This document shows, piece after piece, positions 47,984 through 58,563 of a stretch of DNA of 64,000 nucleotides (position 1 is the stretch's first letter; the number at the start of each line of letters is the position of its first letter). Made by a program: the position numbers and the translations under genes. Source of the stretch: Yinghuangia seranimata (GTDB lineage Bacteria; Actinomycetota; Actinomycetes; Streptomycetales; Streptomycetaceae). Location: assembly GCF_029953285.1 (NCBI RefSeq), contig NZ_JASAOI010000022.1, forward strand, positions 124,001 through 188,000, read 5' to 3'. Under the pieces are notes generated by a model. The model was given only the letters and a program-made list of their open reading frames with translations, ran no database searches and was not told the DNA's origin.

Positions 47984-48658
47984 CACCTGCCCGGGGAAGG
48001 GCCGTCGAGGCCCGGCGTGCCTGGGCGCGCGCCGTCGGCCCGCGCCTCCTGAGCGCGCGGCCGAGGGCAGCGGCCCGAACGGCGGGTACAACCGGACGCC
48101 TCCGCCCAGCAGTCGCAGCGGGTCGCGGTAGTGCGGCGGCCCGTGTGCGGCCGCGCCGGTGGGCCCCTCGACGAGCCCCCAGTGCAGACACACCTCGGCG
48201 CAGTGCCGAACCCCCTCCGCGACGGTGCCGAGCGGATCCCCGGCGGCGACCCGCGCGCCGGCCGCGACGGACGCCGTCACGGGCTCGTAGGTGGTCGACA
48301 GCAACCCGTGCCGGACCGTCACCACGCCCTGTCCGGCGATCACCCCGGCGAACGCGACGACGCCCGCCCCGGCCGCGCGCACCTGCTGCCCGGGCGCCGC
48401 CGCGAGGTCCACTCCGCGGTGCCCCGCGAGCCAGTCGAAGGCCGGCGGCGCGAACCGCCGCAGCACCGCCGGGCGCGGATCGAGCGGCCACACCCAGCGC
48501 GCCCCCACCGACACCAGCGGTGCCGCACGCGGCGGCCCGCCCGTGGGCAGCACGTGCGCGGCGGCCAGCGCCGGCAGCCCGGCCCCGGCGGCCAGCACAC
48601 CGCACGCCGTGACGGCGCCGATCGCGGTGGTCCGGCGCGAGCGCGCGCGTTCACTCAT
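47984..48658 (-). CDS. M23-family peptidase (LytM domain), 3' end without local stop
   Basis: Secreted cell-wall hydrolase-like protein. From ATG 48658 (GGAG upstream) it has an Arg-rich start and signal peptide (TTAIGAVTACGVLAAGAG), then an M23 domain with HRGVDLAAAPGQQVRAAGAG, VTVRHGLLSTTYEPV and CLHWGL; the usual first His of the HxH motif is Cys here. An upstream ATG at 48811 would add a Pro/Asp/Glu-repeat segment. The domain ends near RLYPPFGPLP (~48050), but this frame has no stop until 44414, running antisense through TetR and ppdK. The low end given here is only the boundary with the TetR gene, not a stop codon. Neighbour of rpsB, as in Streptomyces. Confidence 0.6.
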
Positions 48659-49049
48659 CCGGGTGGACTCCGGATCGGGCTCGGGATCGGGCCCGGGATC
48701 GGACTCGGGATCGCGCCCGGGACCGGACCAGGGGCAGGAACCGTCGCGGCCGGGGAGCGCGGGTTCGACAGGGGGCTCGGAGTCGGACGGGGTGCGGGAT
48801 TCGTGCGTCATGCCGTCGAGGATGCGCCGATTTCCGCACAACGTCCGATCGTCCGCCGAAATCTGGGGAGAAACGGTTTCCCTGCTCGAGTTCTGTGGAT
48901 AAGTCGGGATCCCCGCACGGCCCTTCGGCTAATGTCTTCCGCCCGCCGCGCCTGAATCACCCGCGGTCGCGCAGCCTGGATATCCGCGGCGCGCATTTCC
49001 CGCCTAAATTCATGGGCTTCCCGCATTGGCCACGATGAACGGGGGCGCC
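48659..49049. other. Divergent intergenic region with a DnaA box
   Basis: About 390 bases between the M23 and GH71-type starts. The part nearest M23 holds imperfect GGGATCGG-type repeats that would encode the Asp/Pro/Glu repeats of a longer M23 N-terminus. Farther on the composition becomes more AT-rich, with GAAAC-G-GTTTC at 48870-48880 and a perfect DnaA-box 9-mer TGTGGATAA at 48894-48902. Confidence 0.5.
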
Positions 49050-50702
49050 ATGCTCATCGGAACAGCCCGTGCCCGGCACCGCCGCGTGAGAACGGCAGCC
49101 GCCGCTCTCACGCTCACCGCGTTACTCGCGGCGGTGACCGGCTGCGACCCGGACAAGCCGCCGCCCGCCGGCGGCACCGCAAAGCCGTCCACATCGGCGC
49201 CGTCCGGCCCGACCACCACCAAACCCGGCGGCGGATCCGCGACCGGCACGCCAGGCACACCGACCGGCCCGGGCACACCCACCACGCCGGGCACCCCCAC
49301 CGCGACCGCGACGGCGCCCGGCACACCGGAAGGAGCCACCGCGGGGCTGCCGTTCGCGCTGCCGTCGACCGCCGCGCTGCGCTCATCGCCGCACAAGGTG
49401 TTCGCGCACTACTTCACGCCGTACCCGGTCTCGCTCGACAACGCCGCACCCGCGGACGACTACTACGCCCGCAACTACCTCAACCCGGCGGGCGAAGGCG
49501 GCAGGCACCAGGCCTACGGCGGCCTGCTGCGCGACCGCCCGCTGCCGCGCGCCCCGCTCTCCGGGGACTGGGAGCTGCAGGACATGGAATCGGAGGTCCG
49601 CACCGCGGTCTCGGCCGGCATCGACGGGTTCACCGTCGACCTGCTCGACCTCACGCCCGGCAGCCAGCACCGCAAGCGCGTCGACGCGCTGGTGAAGGCC
49701 GCCGAACGGGTCGACCCGGGCTTCCGCGTGATCCTCATGCCCGACATGACCGCCGGCAAGATCAAGGGCCTGGACGCCGCGGGCCTCGCCGCCGCGCTCG
49801 CCCCGCTCGCCGGCTCCCCGGCGATGCAGCGGCTCGACGACGGCCGGCTGGTCGTCTCGCCGTTCAAGGCCGAGGAGCGTCCGGCCGCGTGGTGGGCGGA
49901 CTTCGCGGCCGCGATGGAACGCCAAGGCCGCAAGACCGCGTTGGTCCCGGTGTTCCTGAACCTCAACGCCAACGCGCAGGCCTTCGCGCAGGTCAGCTAC
50001 GGCTTCTCGGTCTGGGGCAACCGCAGCCCCAACGCCCAGGGCGGCATCGGCGGCGACGCCGCCAAGGCGCACGGCATGGGCAAGATCTGGATGCAGCCGG
50101 TGTCGGTCCAGGACGAACGGCCGAACCAGGCGATATTCGACGAGGCCGGCAACACCGAGAATCTGCGCGCGACCTGGGAGGGTGCGATCGGTAAAGGCGC
50201 CGACTGGGTGCAGCTGACCACGTGGAACGACTATTCAGAGGGCACGCAATTCGCGCCCTCCGTCCACAATGGCCGCGTCTATCTCGACATTTCCACGTAC
50301 TACGCGACGTGGTTCAAGACGGGCGGCCGCCCGGTGATCACCCGCGACACCGTTTATGTGACCCACCGGCTGCAATTCGCCGGAACCCGGCCCGCCGCGG
50401 CCGGGCAGCAGCAGTTCATGGCGCCGAGGCCGGGGACGCTGGCACCGCGTGACACGGTCGAGGCGCTGGCGTTCCTCACCGGCCCCGCGACGGTCCGGGT
50501 CCAGTCGGGAGGCCAGGCCAAGGACAACCAGGCCCCGGCGGGGGTGAGCGCCTACCTGGTGCCGCTCGCGTACGGTGCCCAGAGTGCCGCCGTCACACGC
50601 GGCGGCACCTCCGTCGCCGCGGTCACGACCACGTTCGAGGTCCGCGCCGATCCGCGCACCCAGGACCTCCAGTACGTGGCCGCGGGCAGCGCCCGCCGCT
50701 AG
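49050..50702 (+). CDS. Secreted GH71-type glycoside hydrolase lipoprotein (alpha-1,3-glucanase family)
   Basis: Protein of 550 aa with a lipoprotein signal (lipobox VTGC), then a Thr/Pro/Gly-rich linker of about 65 residues, and a catalytic region starting at KVFAHYFTPYPVSLDN. Family-like segments include EVRTAVSAGIDGFTVDLLDL, RVILMPDMT and WVQLTTWNDYSEGTQFAPS, typical of glycoside hydrolase family 71 enzymes that cleave alpha-1,3-glucan. A beta-rich C-terminal domain follows. ATG 49050 has a GGGGGC stretch upstream; ATG 49035 is an alternative. Some codons in its 3' half are more AT-rich than neighbours. Fungal wall or self-glycan turnover is speculative. Confidence 0.82.
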   Translation: MLIGTARARHRRVRTAAAALTLTALLAAVTGCDPDKPPPAGGTAKPSTSAPSGPTTTKPGGGSATGTPGTPTGPGTPTTPGTPTATATAPGTPEGATAGLPFALPSTAALRSSPHKVFAHYFTPYPVSLDNAAPADDYYARNYLNPAGEGGRHQAYGGLLRDRPLPRAPLSGDWELQDMESEVRTAVSAGIDGFTVDLLDLTPGSQHRKRVDALVKAAERVDPGFRVILMPDMTAGKIKGLDAAGLAAALAPLAGSPAMQRLDDGRLVVSPFKAEERPAAWWADFAAAMERQGRKTALVPVFLNLNANAQAFAQVSYGFSVWGNRSPNAQGGIGGDAAKAHGMGKIWMQPVSVQDERPNQAIFDEAGNTENLRATWEGAIGKGADWVQLTTWNDYSEGTQFAPSVHNGRVYLDISTYYATWFKTGGRPVITRDTVYVTHRLQFAGTRPAAAGQQQFMAPRPGTLAPRDTVEALAFLTGPATVRVQSGGQAKDNQAPAGVSAYLVPLAYGAQSAAVTRGGTSVAAVTTTFEVRADPRTQDLQYVAAGSARR

Positions 50703-50736
50703 CCGCGGGGTCCCGCACGGGCCCGGTGACCGGTGG

Positions 50737-51008
50737 TTGGCCCCCTGGTCGCCGGGTCCCGTACACTTCCGACAGCGACCTGGACCTCCAGGTCGACTTC
50801 GCACGCCCACCGACGGATCCTCCGGCGCATCGCCGGTCACCTTGTGACCAGCGGAAATGTCGACGTCGGGTCCGGTGGGACACCTCTCGGTCCGGGTGCA
50901 CGTCTCCCGGCGCGGTGTCAGGGGCGTCAGGCGCGTCGGCACCCGTCGGCGCGGACAACCGAGCAGGCCCCGGGCACGTTCGCGGGGCGTACCACGAGGA
51001 GTACGGCC
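50737..51008 (+). promoter_or_regulatory. rpsB promoter and structured leader
   Basis: TTGGCC (50737-50742) and TACACT (50762-50767) suggest a promoter with transcription start near 50774. The ~235-nt leader begins with a perfect 8-bp hairpin (50776-50783 with 50788-50795, loop ACCT) and contains adjacent hairpins CCGGCG/CGCCGG (50822-50836) and GGTCAC/GTGACC (50835-50849). A GAGGAG site precedes the rpsB start. This may be an r-protein autoregulatory leader. Confidence 0.55.
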
Positions 51009-51902
51009 ATGGCCGTCGTCACGATGCGGGAGCTGCTGGAGAGCGGCGTCCACTTCGGGCACCAGACCCGCCGTTGGAACCCGAAGATGAAGCGCTTCAT
51101 CTTCACGGAGCGCAACGGCATCTACATCATCGACCTCATCCAGTCGCTGGGTTACATCGACCGGGCTTACGAGTTCGTCAAGGAGACCGTGGCGCACGGC
51201 GGCACCGTCCTCTTCGTCGGCACGAAGAAGCAGGCCCAGGAGGCCATCGCCGAGCAGGCGACCCGCGTCGGGATGCCCTACGTCAACCAGCGCTGGCTGG
51301 GCGGCATGCTCACCAACTTCTCGACGGTCTACAAGCGCCTCCAGCGCCTGAAGGAGCTCGAGGAGATCGACTTCGACGACGTGGCCGGCTCGGGCATGAC
51401 GAAGAAGGAACTCCTCGTCCTCAAGCGCGAGAAGGACAAGCTCGACAAGACCCTCGGCGGTATCCGCGACATGCAGCGCGTGCCGTCCGCGGTGTGGATC
51501 GTCGACACCAAGAAGGAGCACATCGGCGTCGGTGAGGCGCGGAAGCTCAACATCCCGGTCGTCGCGATCCTCGACACCAACTGCGACCCGGACGAGGTCG
51601 ACTACAAGATCCCGGGCAACGACGACGCGATCCGCTCCGTCACCCTGCTGACCCGCGTCATCGCCGACGCCGTCGCCGAGGGCCTGATGGCCCGTGCCGG
51701 TGGCGCCGCCGCCGACACGAAGGGCGCCGAGGTCGCCGCCGGCGAGCCGCTCGCCGAGTGGGAGCTGCAGCAGCTCCAGGGCGAGAAGAAGGCCGAGGAC
51801 GAGGCGCCCGCCGCCGAGGCCCCCGCGGCCGAGGCCGCGACCGAGGCCGAGGTCCAGGAGACCGCCGAGACCGAGACGGTCGTCGAGTCCGAGCAGTCCT
51901 GA
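51009..51902 (+). CDS. rpsB: 30S ribosomal protein S2
   Basis: Small-subunit ribosomal protein, 297 aa. Conserved S2 segments: [83 protein letters not shown] and [20 protein letters not shown]. The last ~60 residues are an Ala/Glu-rich acidic extension typical of actinomycetes. ATG 51009. Heads rpsB-tsf-pyrH-frr-cdsA. Confidence 0.97.
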   Translation: MAVVTMRELLESGVHFGHQTRRWNPKMKRFIFTERNGIYIIDLIQSLGYIDRAYEFVKETVAHGGTVLFVGTKKQAQEAIAEQATRVGMPYVNQRWLGGMLTNFSTVYKRLQRLKELEEIDFDDVAGSGMTKKELLVLKREKDKLDKTLGGIRDMQRVPSAVWIVDTKKEHIGVGEARKLNIPVVAILDTNCDPDEVDYKIPGNDDAIRSVTLLTRVIADAVAEGLMARAGGAAADTKGAEVAAGEPLAEWELQQLQGEKKAEDEAPAAEAPAAEAATEAEVQETAETETVVESEQS

Positions 51903-51915
51903 CGCCGTAATGCGG

Positions 51916-51944
51916 GGGGTACGCCGGGAATCCGCGCGTACCCC
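51916..51944 (+). terminator. Hairpin between rpsB and tsf
   Basis: GGGGTACGC (51916-51924) and GCGTACCCC (51936-51944) form a 9-bp perfect stem 14 bases after rpsB. No T-tract; may attenuate readthrough into tsf. Confidence 0.55.
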
Positions 51945-52060
51945 TCGCGTTCGTGCGAGCGGCGCCGAGCGCTCTGCGACCCAGGGCGCGGCCCGCGCCG
52001 CCCGCGCGGAACACCCGAAGACCACACCGCGAGACTTCACGCGAGAAGAAGAGAACTGAC

Positions 52061-52894
52061 ATGGCGAACTTCACCGCCGCGGACGTCAAGAAGCTCCGCG
52101 AGCTCACCGCCGCCGGCATGATGGACTGCAAGAAGGCCCTCGAAGAGGCGAACGGCGACCTGGACAAGGCCGTCGAGATCCTGCGCGTCAAGGGCCAGAA
52201 GGGCGTCACCAAGCGCGAGGGCCGCTCGGCCTCCAACGGCGCCGTCGTGGCGGTCCTGAACGGCACCTCGGCCGGTGTGCTCCTCGAGCTCAAGTGCGAG
52301 ACGGACTTCGTCGCGAAGGGCGACAAGTTCATCGCCGTCGCCAACGCGATCGCCGAGCACGTCGCCAAGACCTCCCCGGCGGACCTCGAGGCCCTGCTGG
52401 CGAGCGAGATCGAGGCCGGCAAGACCGTCCAGGCCTACGTCGACGAGGCCAACGCGACGCTCGGCGAGAAGATCGTCCTCGACCGCTTCGCGCAGTTCGC
52501 CGACGGCTACGTCGCCGCCTACCTGCACAAGACCAGCCCGGACCTGCCCCCGCAGGTCGGCGTGCTCGTCGAGCTCTCCGGCGAGAACGCCGAGGTCGCC
52601 AAGGACGTCGCGCAGCACATCGCCGCGTTCTCCCCGACCTACCTGACCCGCGAAGAGGTCCCGGCCGAGCTCGTCGAGAACGAGCGCAAGGTCGCCGAGG
52701 CCACCGCGCGCGAGGAGGGCAAGCCGGAGGCCGCCCTCTCGAAGATCGTCGAGGGCCGCGTCACGGGCTTCTACAAGGAGAACGTCGTCCTGGAGCAGGC
52801 GTTCGCCAAGGACCAGAAGAAGTCGGTCCAGAAGATCCTCGACGAGGCCGGCGTGTCGCTCAAGCGCTTCGCCCGCTTCCGCGTCGGCGTCTGA
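52061..52894 (+). CDS. tsf: Elongation factor Ts
   Basis: Guanine-nucleotide exchange factor for EF-Tu, 277 aa. The N-terminal UBA-like [23 protein letters not shown], the conserved [13 protein letters not shown] and the C-terminal [18 protein letters not shown] are visible. ATG 52061. A short hairpin (52893-52915) follows the stop. Confidence 0.97.
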   Translation: MANFTAADVKKLRELTAAGMMDCKKALEEANGDLDKAVEILRVKGQKGVTKREGRSASNGAVVAVLNGTSAGVLLELKCETDFVAKGDKFIAVANAIAEHVAKTSPADLEALLASEIEAGKTVQAYVDEANATLGEKIVLDRFAQFADGYVAAYLHKTSPDLPPQVGVLVELSGENAEVAKDVAQHIAAFSPTYLTREEVPAELVENERKVAEATAREEGKPEAALSKIVEGRVTGFYKENVVLEQAFAKDQKKSVQKILDEAGVSLKRFARFRVGV

Positions 52895-52915
52895 CGCTCG
52901 CACCTTCTGAGCGTC
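52893..52915 (+). terminator. Hairpin after tsf
   Basis: GACGCTC (52893-52899) and GAGCGTC (52909-52915), 7-bp stem with a 9-nt loop overlapping the tsf stop. Weak. Confidence 0.4.
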
Positions 52916-52944
52916 GCCTGATACATCTGCATCACCAGCGGTGA

Positions 52945-53817
<873 letters not shown>

Positions 53818-53853
53818 TCCACGGCGACACCGGACCGGGACAGGAGCCGAGAC

Positions 53854-54411
53854 GTGATCGATGAGACCCTCCTCGAGGCCGAGGAGAAGATGGAGAAGGC
53901 CGTCGCGGTCGCCAAGGATGACTTCGCGGCGATCCGTACCGGACGCGCGACTCCGGCGATGTTCAACAAGATCGTGGTGGACTACTACGGCGCGATGACG
54001 CCGGTGAACCAGCTCGCCTCGTTCGCCGTGCCCGAGCCCCGCATGGTGCTGATCACGCCGTTCGACAAGGGCTCCACCAACGCCATCGTCAAGGCCGTCC
54101 GCGACTCGGACCTGGGTGTGAACCCGACCGACGACGGCAAGGTGATCCGCGTCGTCTTCCCGCAGCTGACTGAGGAGCGCCGAAAGGAGTTCATCAAGGT
54201 CGCGCGCGGCAAGGCCGAGGACTCGCGCATCTCGATCCGCAGCGTGCGCCGCAAGGCGAAGGAGACGCTCGACAAGCTCGTCAAGGACGGCGAGTCGGGC
54301 GAGGACGACGTGCGCCGTGCGGAGAAGGAGCTCGACGACCTCACCCACCGCTACGTCGTGCAGGTGGACGAGCTGCTGAAGCACAAGGAAGCCGAGCTGC
54401 TCGAGGTCTGA
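53854..54411 (+). CDS. frr: Ribosome recycling factor
   Basis: Splits post-termination ribosomes with EF-G; 185 aa, normal length. Contains [48 protein letters not shown] and [19 protein letters not shown] 53854. The stop TGA shares its last base with the cdsA ATG (TGATG). Confidence 0.97.
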   Translation: MIDETLLEAEEKMEKAVAVAKDDFAAIRTGRATPAMFNKIVVDYYGAMTPVNQLASFAVPEPRMVLITPFDKGSTNAIVKAVRDSDLGVNPTDDGKVIRVVFPQLTEERRKEFIKVARGKAEDSRISIRSVRRKAKETLDKLVKDGESGEDDVRRAEKELDDLTHRYVVQVDELLKHKEAELLEV

Positions 54412-55637
54412 TGAACAACTCTCCCTGGGGCGGCGCAGCGGAGCCGGACCACCGCTCCGGCACCGGCCCGTTCGAACCGTACGACCCGTGGGCGGGCCAG
54501 GCCGTGCAGGCCCCGGCCCCCTACGGCACGCAGGATGCGGACGCGCTGCGCACCCAGGTGATCCCGGCGATGCCCGCCGAACCGGCGGGCACGACCTGCC
54601 CGGACGGCGGACCGGCCGACGACCACGGCTGGTCCGACGGCCACGGCCTCGCTTCCACCCAGGCGCAGCAGCACCCGGACTCCGCGGACGGGGTACACCT
54701 TCACGATGAGAGCCGTACGCACGACGACGCTTACGCGGGACACCGCGCGCCGGAGTCGACGGCGACCGCGGCCGCCCCGGCGGCGACCGCGGTGACCGGG
54801 CAGGAGAAGCCGGCCAAGAAGAGCCGCGCGGGCCGCAACCTGCCGGCCGCGATCGGTGTCGCGCTCGCGCTCGGCGGCGTGATCGTGGGGTCGCTGCTGA
54901 CCGTGCCGGTGGTCTTCGTCGGCATCGTGCTGGCCGCGGTGCTGGTCGGCCTGTGGGAGTTCTCCGGCGCGCTGGCGCGCGGCCACGAGGGACAGCGCTC
55001 GGTGCGGCTGCCGATCGTGCCGCTTGCGGTGGGCTCGGTCGCGATGCTGATCGCGGCGTACGAGCGCGGCCCCGAGGGGCTGGGCATCGCCACCGCGCTG
55101 ACCGCGCTCGCGGTGATGGTCTGGCGGATGACCGAGGGTCCCGAGGACTACCTGCGGGACATGGCGACCGGTGTGTTCGCCGCCTTCTACCTGCCGTTCC
55201 TGGCCGGTTTCGCGGTGCTGATGCTGGCGGACGACGACGGCGCCAAGCGGGTGCTGACGTTCATGATCGTCGTGGTGTGCAGCGACACCGGGGCCTACGC
55301 GGCCGGCGTGCTGCTGGGCAAGCACAAGATGGCGCCGAAGATCAGCCCGGGGAAGACCTGGGAGGGCTTCGCGGGCGCGGTGCTGACCTGCGCGGTCGCG
55401 GGCGCGCTGTGCCTGACGCTGCTGCTGGACGGACAGTGGTGGCAGGGCGCGCTGCTCGGCGCGGTGGTCGCGGCGACGGCGGCGCTGGGCGACCTCGTCG
55501 AGTCCATGATCAAGCGCGACCTGGGCGTCAAGGACATGGGAGACCTGCTGCCGGGGCACGGCGGGCTGATGGACCGGCTCGACTCGCTGCTGGCGTCGGC
55601 TCCCGCGGTGTGGCTGCTGCTGGAAGCTTTCGTCTGA
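54411..55637 (+). CDS. cdsA: Phosphatidate cytidylyltransferase
   Basis: Makes CDP-diacylglycerol for phospholipid synthesis; integral membrane protein, 408 aa. The first ~140 residues are a hydrophilic, probably disordered extension rich in Asp/His/Ala; about eight membrane spans follow. The family signature is GDLVESMIKRDLGVKDMG and LLPGHGGLMDRLDS near the C-terminus, and SDTGAYAAGVLLGKHKMAPKISPGKT is also diagnostic. Coupled to frr by TGATG. Confidence 0.95.
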   Translation: MNNSPWGGAAEPDHRSGTGPFEPYDPWAGQAVQAPAPYGTQDADALRTQVIPAMPAEPAGTTCPDGGPADDHGWSDGHGLASTQAQQHPDSADGVHLHDESRTHDDAYAGHRAPESTATAAAPAATAVTGQEKPAKKSRAGRNLPAAIGVALALGGVIVGSLLTVPVVFVGIVLAAVLVGLWEFSGALARGHEGQRSVRLPIVPLAVGSVAMLIAAYERGPEGLGIATALTALAVMVWRMTEGPEDYLRDMATGVFAAFYLPFLAGFAVLMLADDDGAKRVLTFMIVVVCSDTGAYAAGVLLGKHKMAPKISPGKTWEGFAGAVLTCAVAGALCLTLLLDGQWWQGALLGAVVAATAALGDLVESMIKRDLGVKDMGDLLPGHGGLMDRLDSLLASAPAVWLLLEAFV

Positions 55638-55676
55638 GCCGCGCGACGCGGAAGCGGCGCGCGACCGAGGCGACGG

Positions 55677-55706
55677 AGCCCGGCCGACCCGAGGGGCGGC
55701 CGGGCT
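55677..55706 (+). terminator. Terminator after cdsA
   Basis: AGCCCGGCCG (55677-55686) and CGGCCGGGCT (55697-55706), a 10-bp perfect stem 40 bases after the cdsA stop, with a C/G-rich loop and no T-tract. Confidence 0.65.
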
Positions 55707-55777
55707 TCCGCACGTCCGGGCCCCGATCCGCGCGGGTGTACAGGGCACCCGTGCGGACCTGAGACACTGGATGCATC

Positions 55778-56881
55778 ATGCCCAAGCCTGGAGAGCTCAC
55801 TTTCGTCGCCCCGCGCCGCGCCAAGCCGCCGCGCCACCTCGCCGACCTGTCGCCCGCCGAGCGCCGTGAGGCGGTCGCCGCCCTCGGCGAGAAGCCGTTC
55901 CGGGCCGGCCAGCTGTCGCGCCACTACTTCGCGCGGCTCGCCGACGACCCCGCGCAGTGGACGGACATGCCGGCCGCGCTCCGCGAGCGCCTGGCCGGCG
56001 AGCTCATGCCGGACCTGATGACGTCGGTGCGGGACATCTCCTGCGACGGCGGCGCGACCCGCAAGACGCTGTGGAAGCTCTTCGACGGAACGCTCGTCGA
56101 GTCGGTCCTCATGCGCTACCCCGACCGCGCCACCATCTGCGTCTCCTCGCAGGCCGGCTGCGGTATGAACTGCCCGTTCTGCGCGACCGGCCAGGCGGGG
56201 CTCACCCGGAACCTGTCGACCGCCGAGATCGTCGAGCAGATCGTCGCGGGCGCCCGGGCGCTGCAGCGCGGCGAGGTCCCGGGCGGTCCCGGGCGGGTCA
56301 GCAACATCGTCTTCATGGGCATGGGCGAGCCGCTGGCCAACTACAAGGCGGTCATCGGCGCGGTGCGCCGCATCACCGACGCGGCCCCCGACGGCCTCGG
56401 GATCTCCCAGCGGTCCGTGACGATGTCGACGGTCGGCCTGGTGCCCGCCATCGACAAGCTGACCGACGAGGGCCTGAACGTCACGCTCGCGGTGTCGCTG
56501 CACGCGCCCGACGACGAGCTGCGCGACACCCTGGTGCCGGTCAACACCCGCTGGCCGGTGCGCGAGGTGCTGGACGCGGCGTGGCGGTACGAGGCCAGGA
56601 CCGGCCGCCGCGTGTCGATCGAGTACGCGCTGATCAAGGACATCAACGACCACGCGTGGCGGGCCGACCTGCTGGGCAAGCGGCTGCGGCACCACAACGC
56701 GCACGTCAACCTGATCCCGCTCAACCCGACCCCGGGTTCGAAGTGGACCGCGTCGACGCAGCAGCGGCAGGACGAGTTCGTGCGGCTGCTCGAGGCACAC
56801 GGAGTGCCGGTGACGGTGCGCGACACCCGGGGCCGGGACATCGACGGCGCCTGCGGTCAGCTGGCGGCGGCCGAGGTCTGA
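55778..56881 (+). CDS. rlmN: 23S rRNA (adenine2503-C2)/tRNA A37-C2 methyltransferase
   Basis: Radical SAM methyltransferase, 367 aa. The cluster motif CxxxCxxC is at Cys128, Cys132 and Cys135 (CGMNCPFC); [14 protein letters not shown] and the C-terminal GACGQL catalytic Cys are present. ATG 55778 has no clear ribosome site; GACACT at 55763-55768 could serve as a -10 box close to the start. Separated from cdsA by a terminator. Confidence 0.95.
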   Translation: MPKPGELTFVAPRRAKPPRHLADLSPAERREAVAALGEKPFRAGQLSRHYFARLADDPAQWTDMPAALRERLAGELMPDLMTSVRDISCDGGATRKTLWKLFDGTLVESVLMRYPDRATICVSSQAGCGMNCPFCATGQAGLTRNLSTAEIVEQIVAGARALQRGEVPGGPGRVSNIVFMGMGEPLANYKAVIGAVRRITDAAPDGLGISQRSVTMSTVGLVPAIDKLTDEGLNVTLAVSLHAPDDELRDTLVPVNTRWPVREVLDAAWRYEARTGRRVSIEYALIKDINDHAWRADLLGKRLRHHNAHVNLIPLNPTPGSKWTASTQQRQDEFVRLLEAHGVPVTVRDTRGRDIDGACGQLAAAEV

Positions 56882-57216
56882 GCCCTCGCGGGTTCGCGGG
56901 CCCGGGGCTTTCGCGGCCAACCGCCCGGACGCTTACTTCGCCCTTAGGTCGAATGCGCGACAGTTGAGTCAGTGCCGAGGCCGGCAGGCGTCCGATACCC
57001 CCGTACGGGCGCCCGAGGCGGCGGTACGACCAGGCCGCCCGCAGGCAGGCGGGCCGGCCCGGCGGAGAAGCGTCCCGGGGCAGTGCGTGGCCCCCGGAGG
57101 CGAAAACACGCCCGGGCCGTCGCGGAAGGGGACGCCGCGACGGTCCGGCTGTGTTTCCCGGGGTTCTCGCGTTTCCCGGACTGCTCGGGGTCCTCGGGGC
57201 TTCTCGGGTTTCGCGG
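56882..57216. other. Convergent intergenic region after rlmN
   Basis: About 335 bases with no supported gene, between rlmN and the convergent ABC permease gene. It holds the hairpin listed next; the rest is GC-rich with short TTTCCCGG and TTCTCG repeats. Confidence 0.5.
57117..57143. terminator. Bidirectional hairpin between rlmN and ABC permease
   Basis: CCGTCGCGG (57117-57125) and CCGCGACGG (57135-57143) form a 9-bp perfect stem with a 9-nt loop between convergent genes. No T-tract on either side. Confidence 0.55.
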
Positions 57217-58545
57217 TCAGCCGCTCGGCGGCGGGACCGCAGGCGTCGGCCGCCCCCAGCCGTGGACGCCGTCGCGCGCGAGGCGCCGGGACACCGGCAC
57301 CATCGCCAGCGCCACCGCCGCCGCGAGGGTCACCGCGAAGGTCACCCCCGCCGACACCGCCCGTGCCGACACCGGCAGCGCCGGCCGGTCGCCGCCGAAC
57401 TCGAGCGGCCACGTCGCCACCACCCCGGCCACAGCGGCGCCACCCCACGCGACCGCGAGCGGCAGCAGCACACCCAGCACCCGCGTCAGCCGGTCGACCG
57501 ACGCGTCGGCGCCCAGTGTGTGCATGGCACGGGCCGCGTCCTTGCGCTCCCGCGCGGTCTCCACGAGCACGGCGAGCAGGCCGGCCGCCCCGCACACGGT
57601 CGCGGCGGTCACGACGGCCAGCAGCGGAAGGTCGCCCGCGGCCGCGCCGGGCACGGTGGTGCGCAGCGTGCGCGAGGTCACGAGCAGCGTCGTGGTCATC
57701 GCGAGCAGGCCGAGCGGCGCGGTGAGCGCGGTCGTGTCGGCTTCCACGCGGCGTGCCGCGCACAGCAGCGCGGGCTGCCGGGTCCGCACGGCCACCGCGC
57801 CCGAGACCTGGCGGACCAGCCACGGCACCGACAGGGCGGTGCCGGCCACCACGAGCACGTAGCCGCCGGCGGCGAACGGATGGACGGAACCCAGGTCGCC
57901 CGGCAGCCGCACCGGCCCGGCGAGCACGTCGGGCAGCAGTTCGGACGTCAGACCCGCCGCCAGGAGCACCGGGCCCGCCGCGCCGAGCGTGACCGTGCGC
58001 GCGGGGCGCGGAACAGCGGGGGCACGGGTCGCTTCGGGAAGCGCCAGGGTGGACGCGACCATGGTCGCGATCGGCACCACCCCGAGCACGAACGCCAGTC
58101 CGAGCACGGGGATTTCGCCGCCGACCGCGAGCATGTCGCGGATCACGCCGCCGCCCGGAACGCCGCGCTCGAACACGGCGCGGGCGATCAAGTGCGCCTG
58201 CAGTCCGGCGACCGCGCCGAGTGAGCCGGCCAACCCGGCCTCGGTGGCCGCGAGTTGGCGGACCTGTTCGGGCTCGGAGTTGGGGCCGACGAGCAGTTCG
58301 GTCCGCGCCGCCCGGGCCGAGGCGGTCAGTCGCGAACCGACCGCGGTCAGCTGCGCGGTGACGGCCAGCACGAGCAGCCCGGCGAACAGCGGCCGCACCA
58401 TGCCGTGCGTGTCGGCCGCCGACGCGTACGCCATGACGCACAGCAGGAGCACGGTGCCGACCGCCGCCACGCACGCGGTGCCGAACACCCTGATGTGGTC
58501 AGCGGGCCGACCGCCGCGCAGATTGCCGAGCACGATCCGGATCAC
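57217..58545 (-). CDS. ABC transporter permease, FtsX/MacB-like, poorly conserved
   Basis: Membrane protein of 442 aa with roughly ten hydrophobic spans and no signal peptide. It starts MIRIVLGNLRGGRPADHIRV at GTG 58545. Segments like ARAARTELLVGPNSEPEQVRQLAATEAGLAG and RKDAARAMHTLGADASVDR resemble the cytoplasmic loops of FtsX-type permeases. The ATPase gene ends 18 bp upstream, so the two form one exporter. Substrate unknown; it may instead be a non-transporting permease-like protein. Confidence 0.65.
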   Translation of the reverse strand: MIRIVLGNLRGGRPADHIRVFGTACVAAVGTVLLLCVMAYASAADTHGMVRPLFAGLLVLAVTAQLTAVGSRLTASARAARTELLVGPNSEPEQVRQLAATEAGLAGSLGAVAGLQAHLIARAVFERGVPGGGVIRDMLAVGGEIPVLGLAFVLGVVPIATMVASTLALPEATRAPAVPRPARTVTLGAAGPVLLAAGLTSELLPDVLAGPVRLPGDLGSVHPFAAGGYVLVVAGTALSVPWLVRQVSGAVAVRTRQPALLCAARRVEADTTALTAPLGLLAMTTTLLVTSRTLRTTVPGAAAGDLPLLAVVTAATVCGAAGLLAVLVETARERKDAARAMHTLGADASVDRLTRVLGVLLPLAVAWGGAAVAGVVATWPLEFGGDRPALPVSARAVSAGVTFAVTLAAAVALAMVPVSRRLARDGVHGWGRPTPAVPPPSG

Positions 58546-58563
58546 ATGGCCCTCCGGCCGTCG

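Noticed and set aside
44414-48841. A 1475-codon minus-strand open frame covering TetR and ppdK
   Set aside because: Only its upstream part (M23 domain) resembles a protein; the rest is the antisense of well-supported genes and lacks sequence features.
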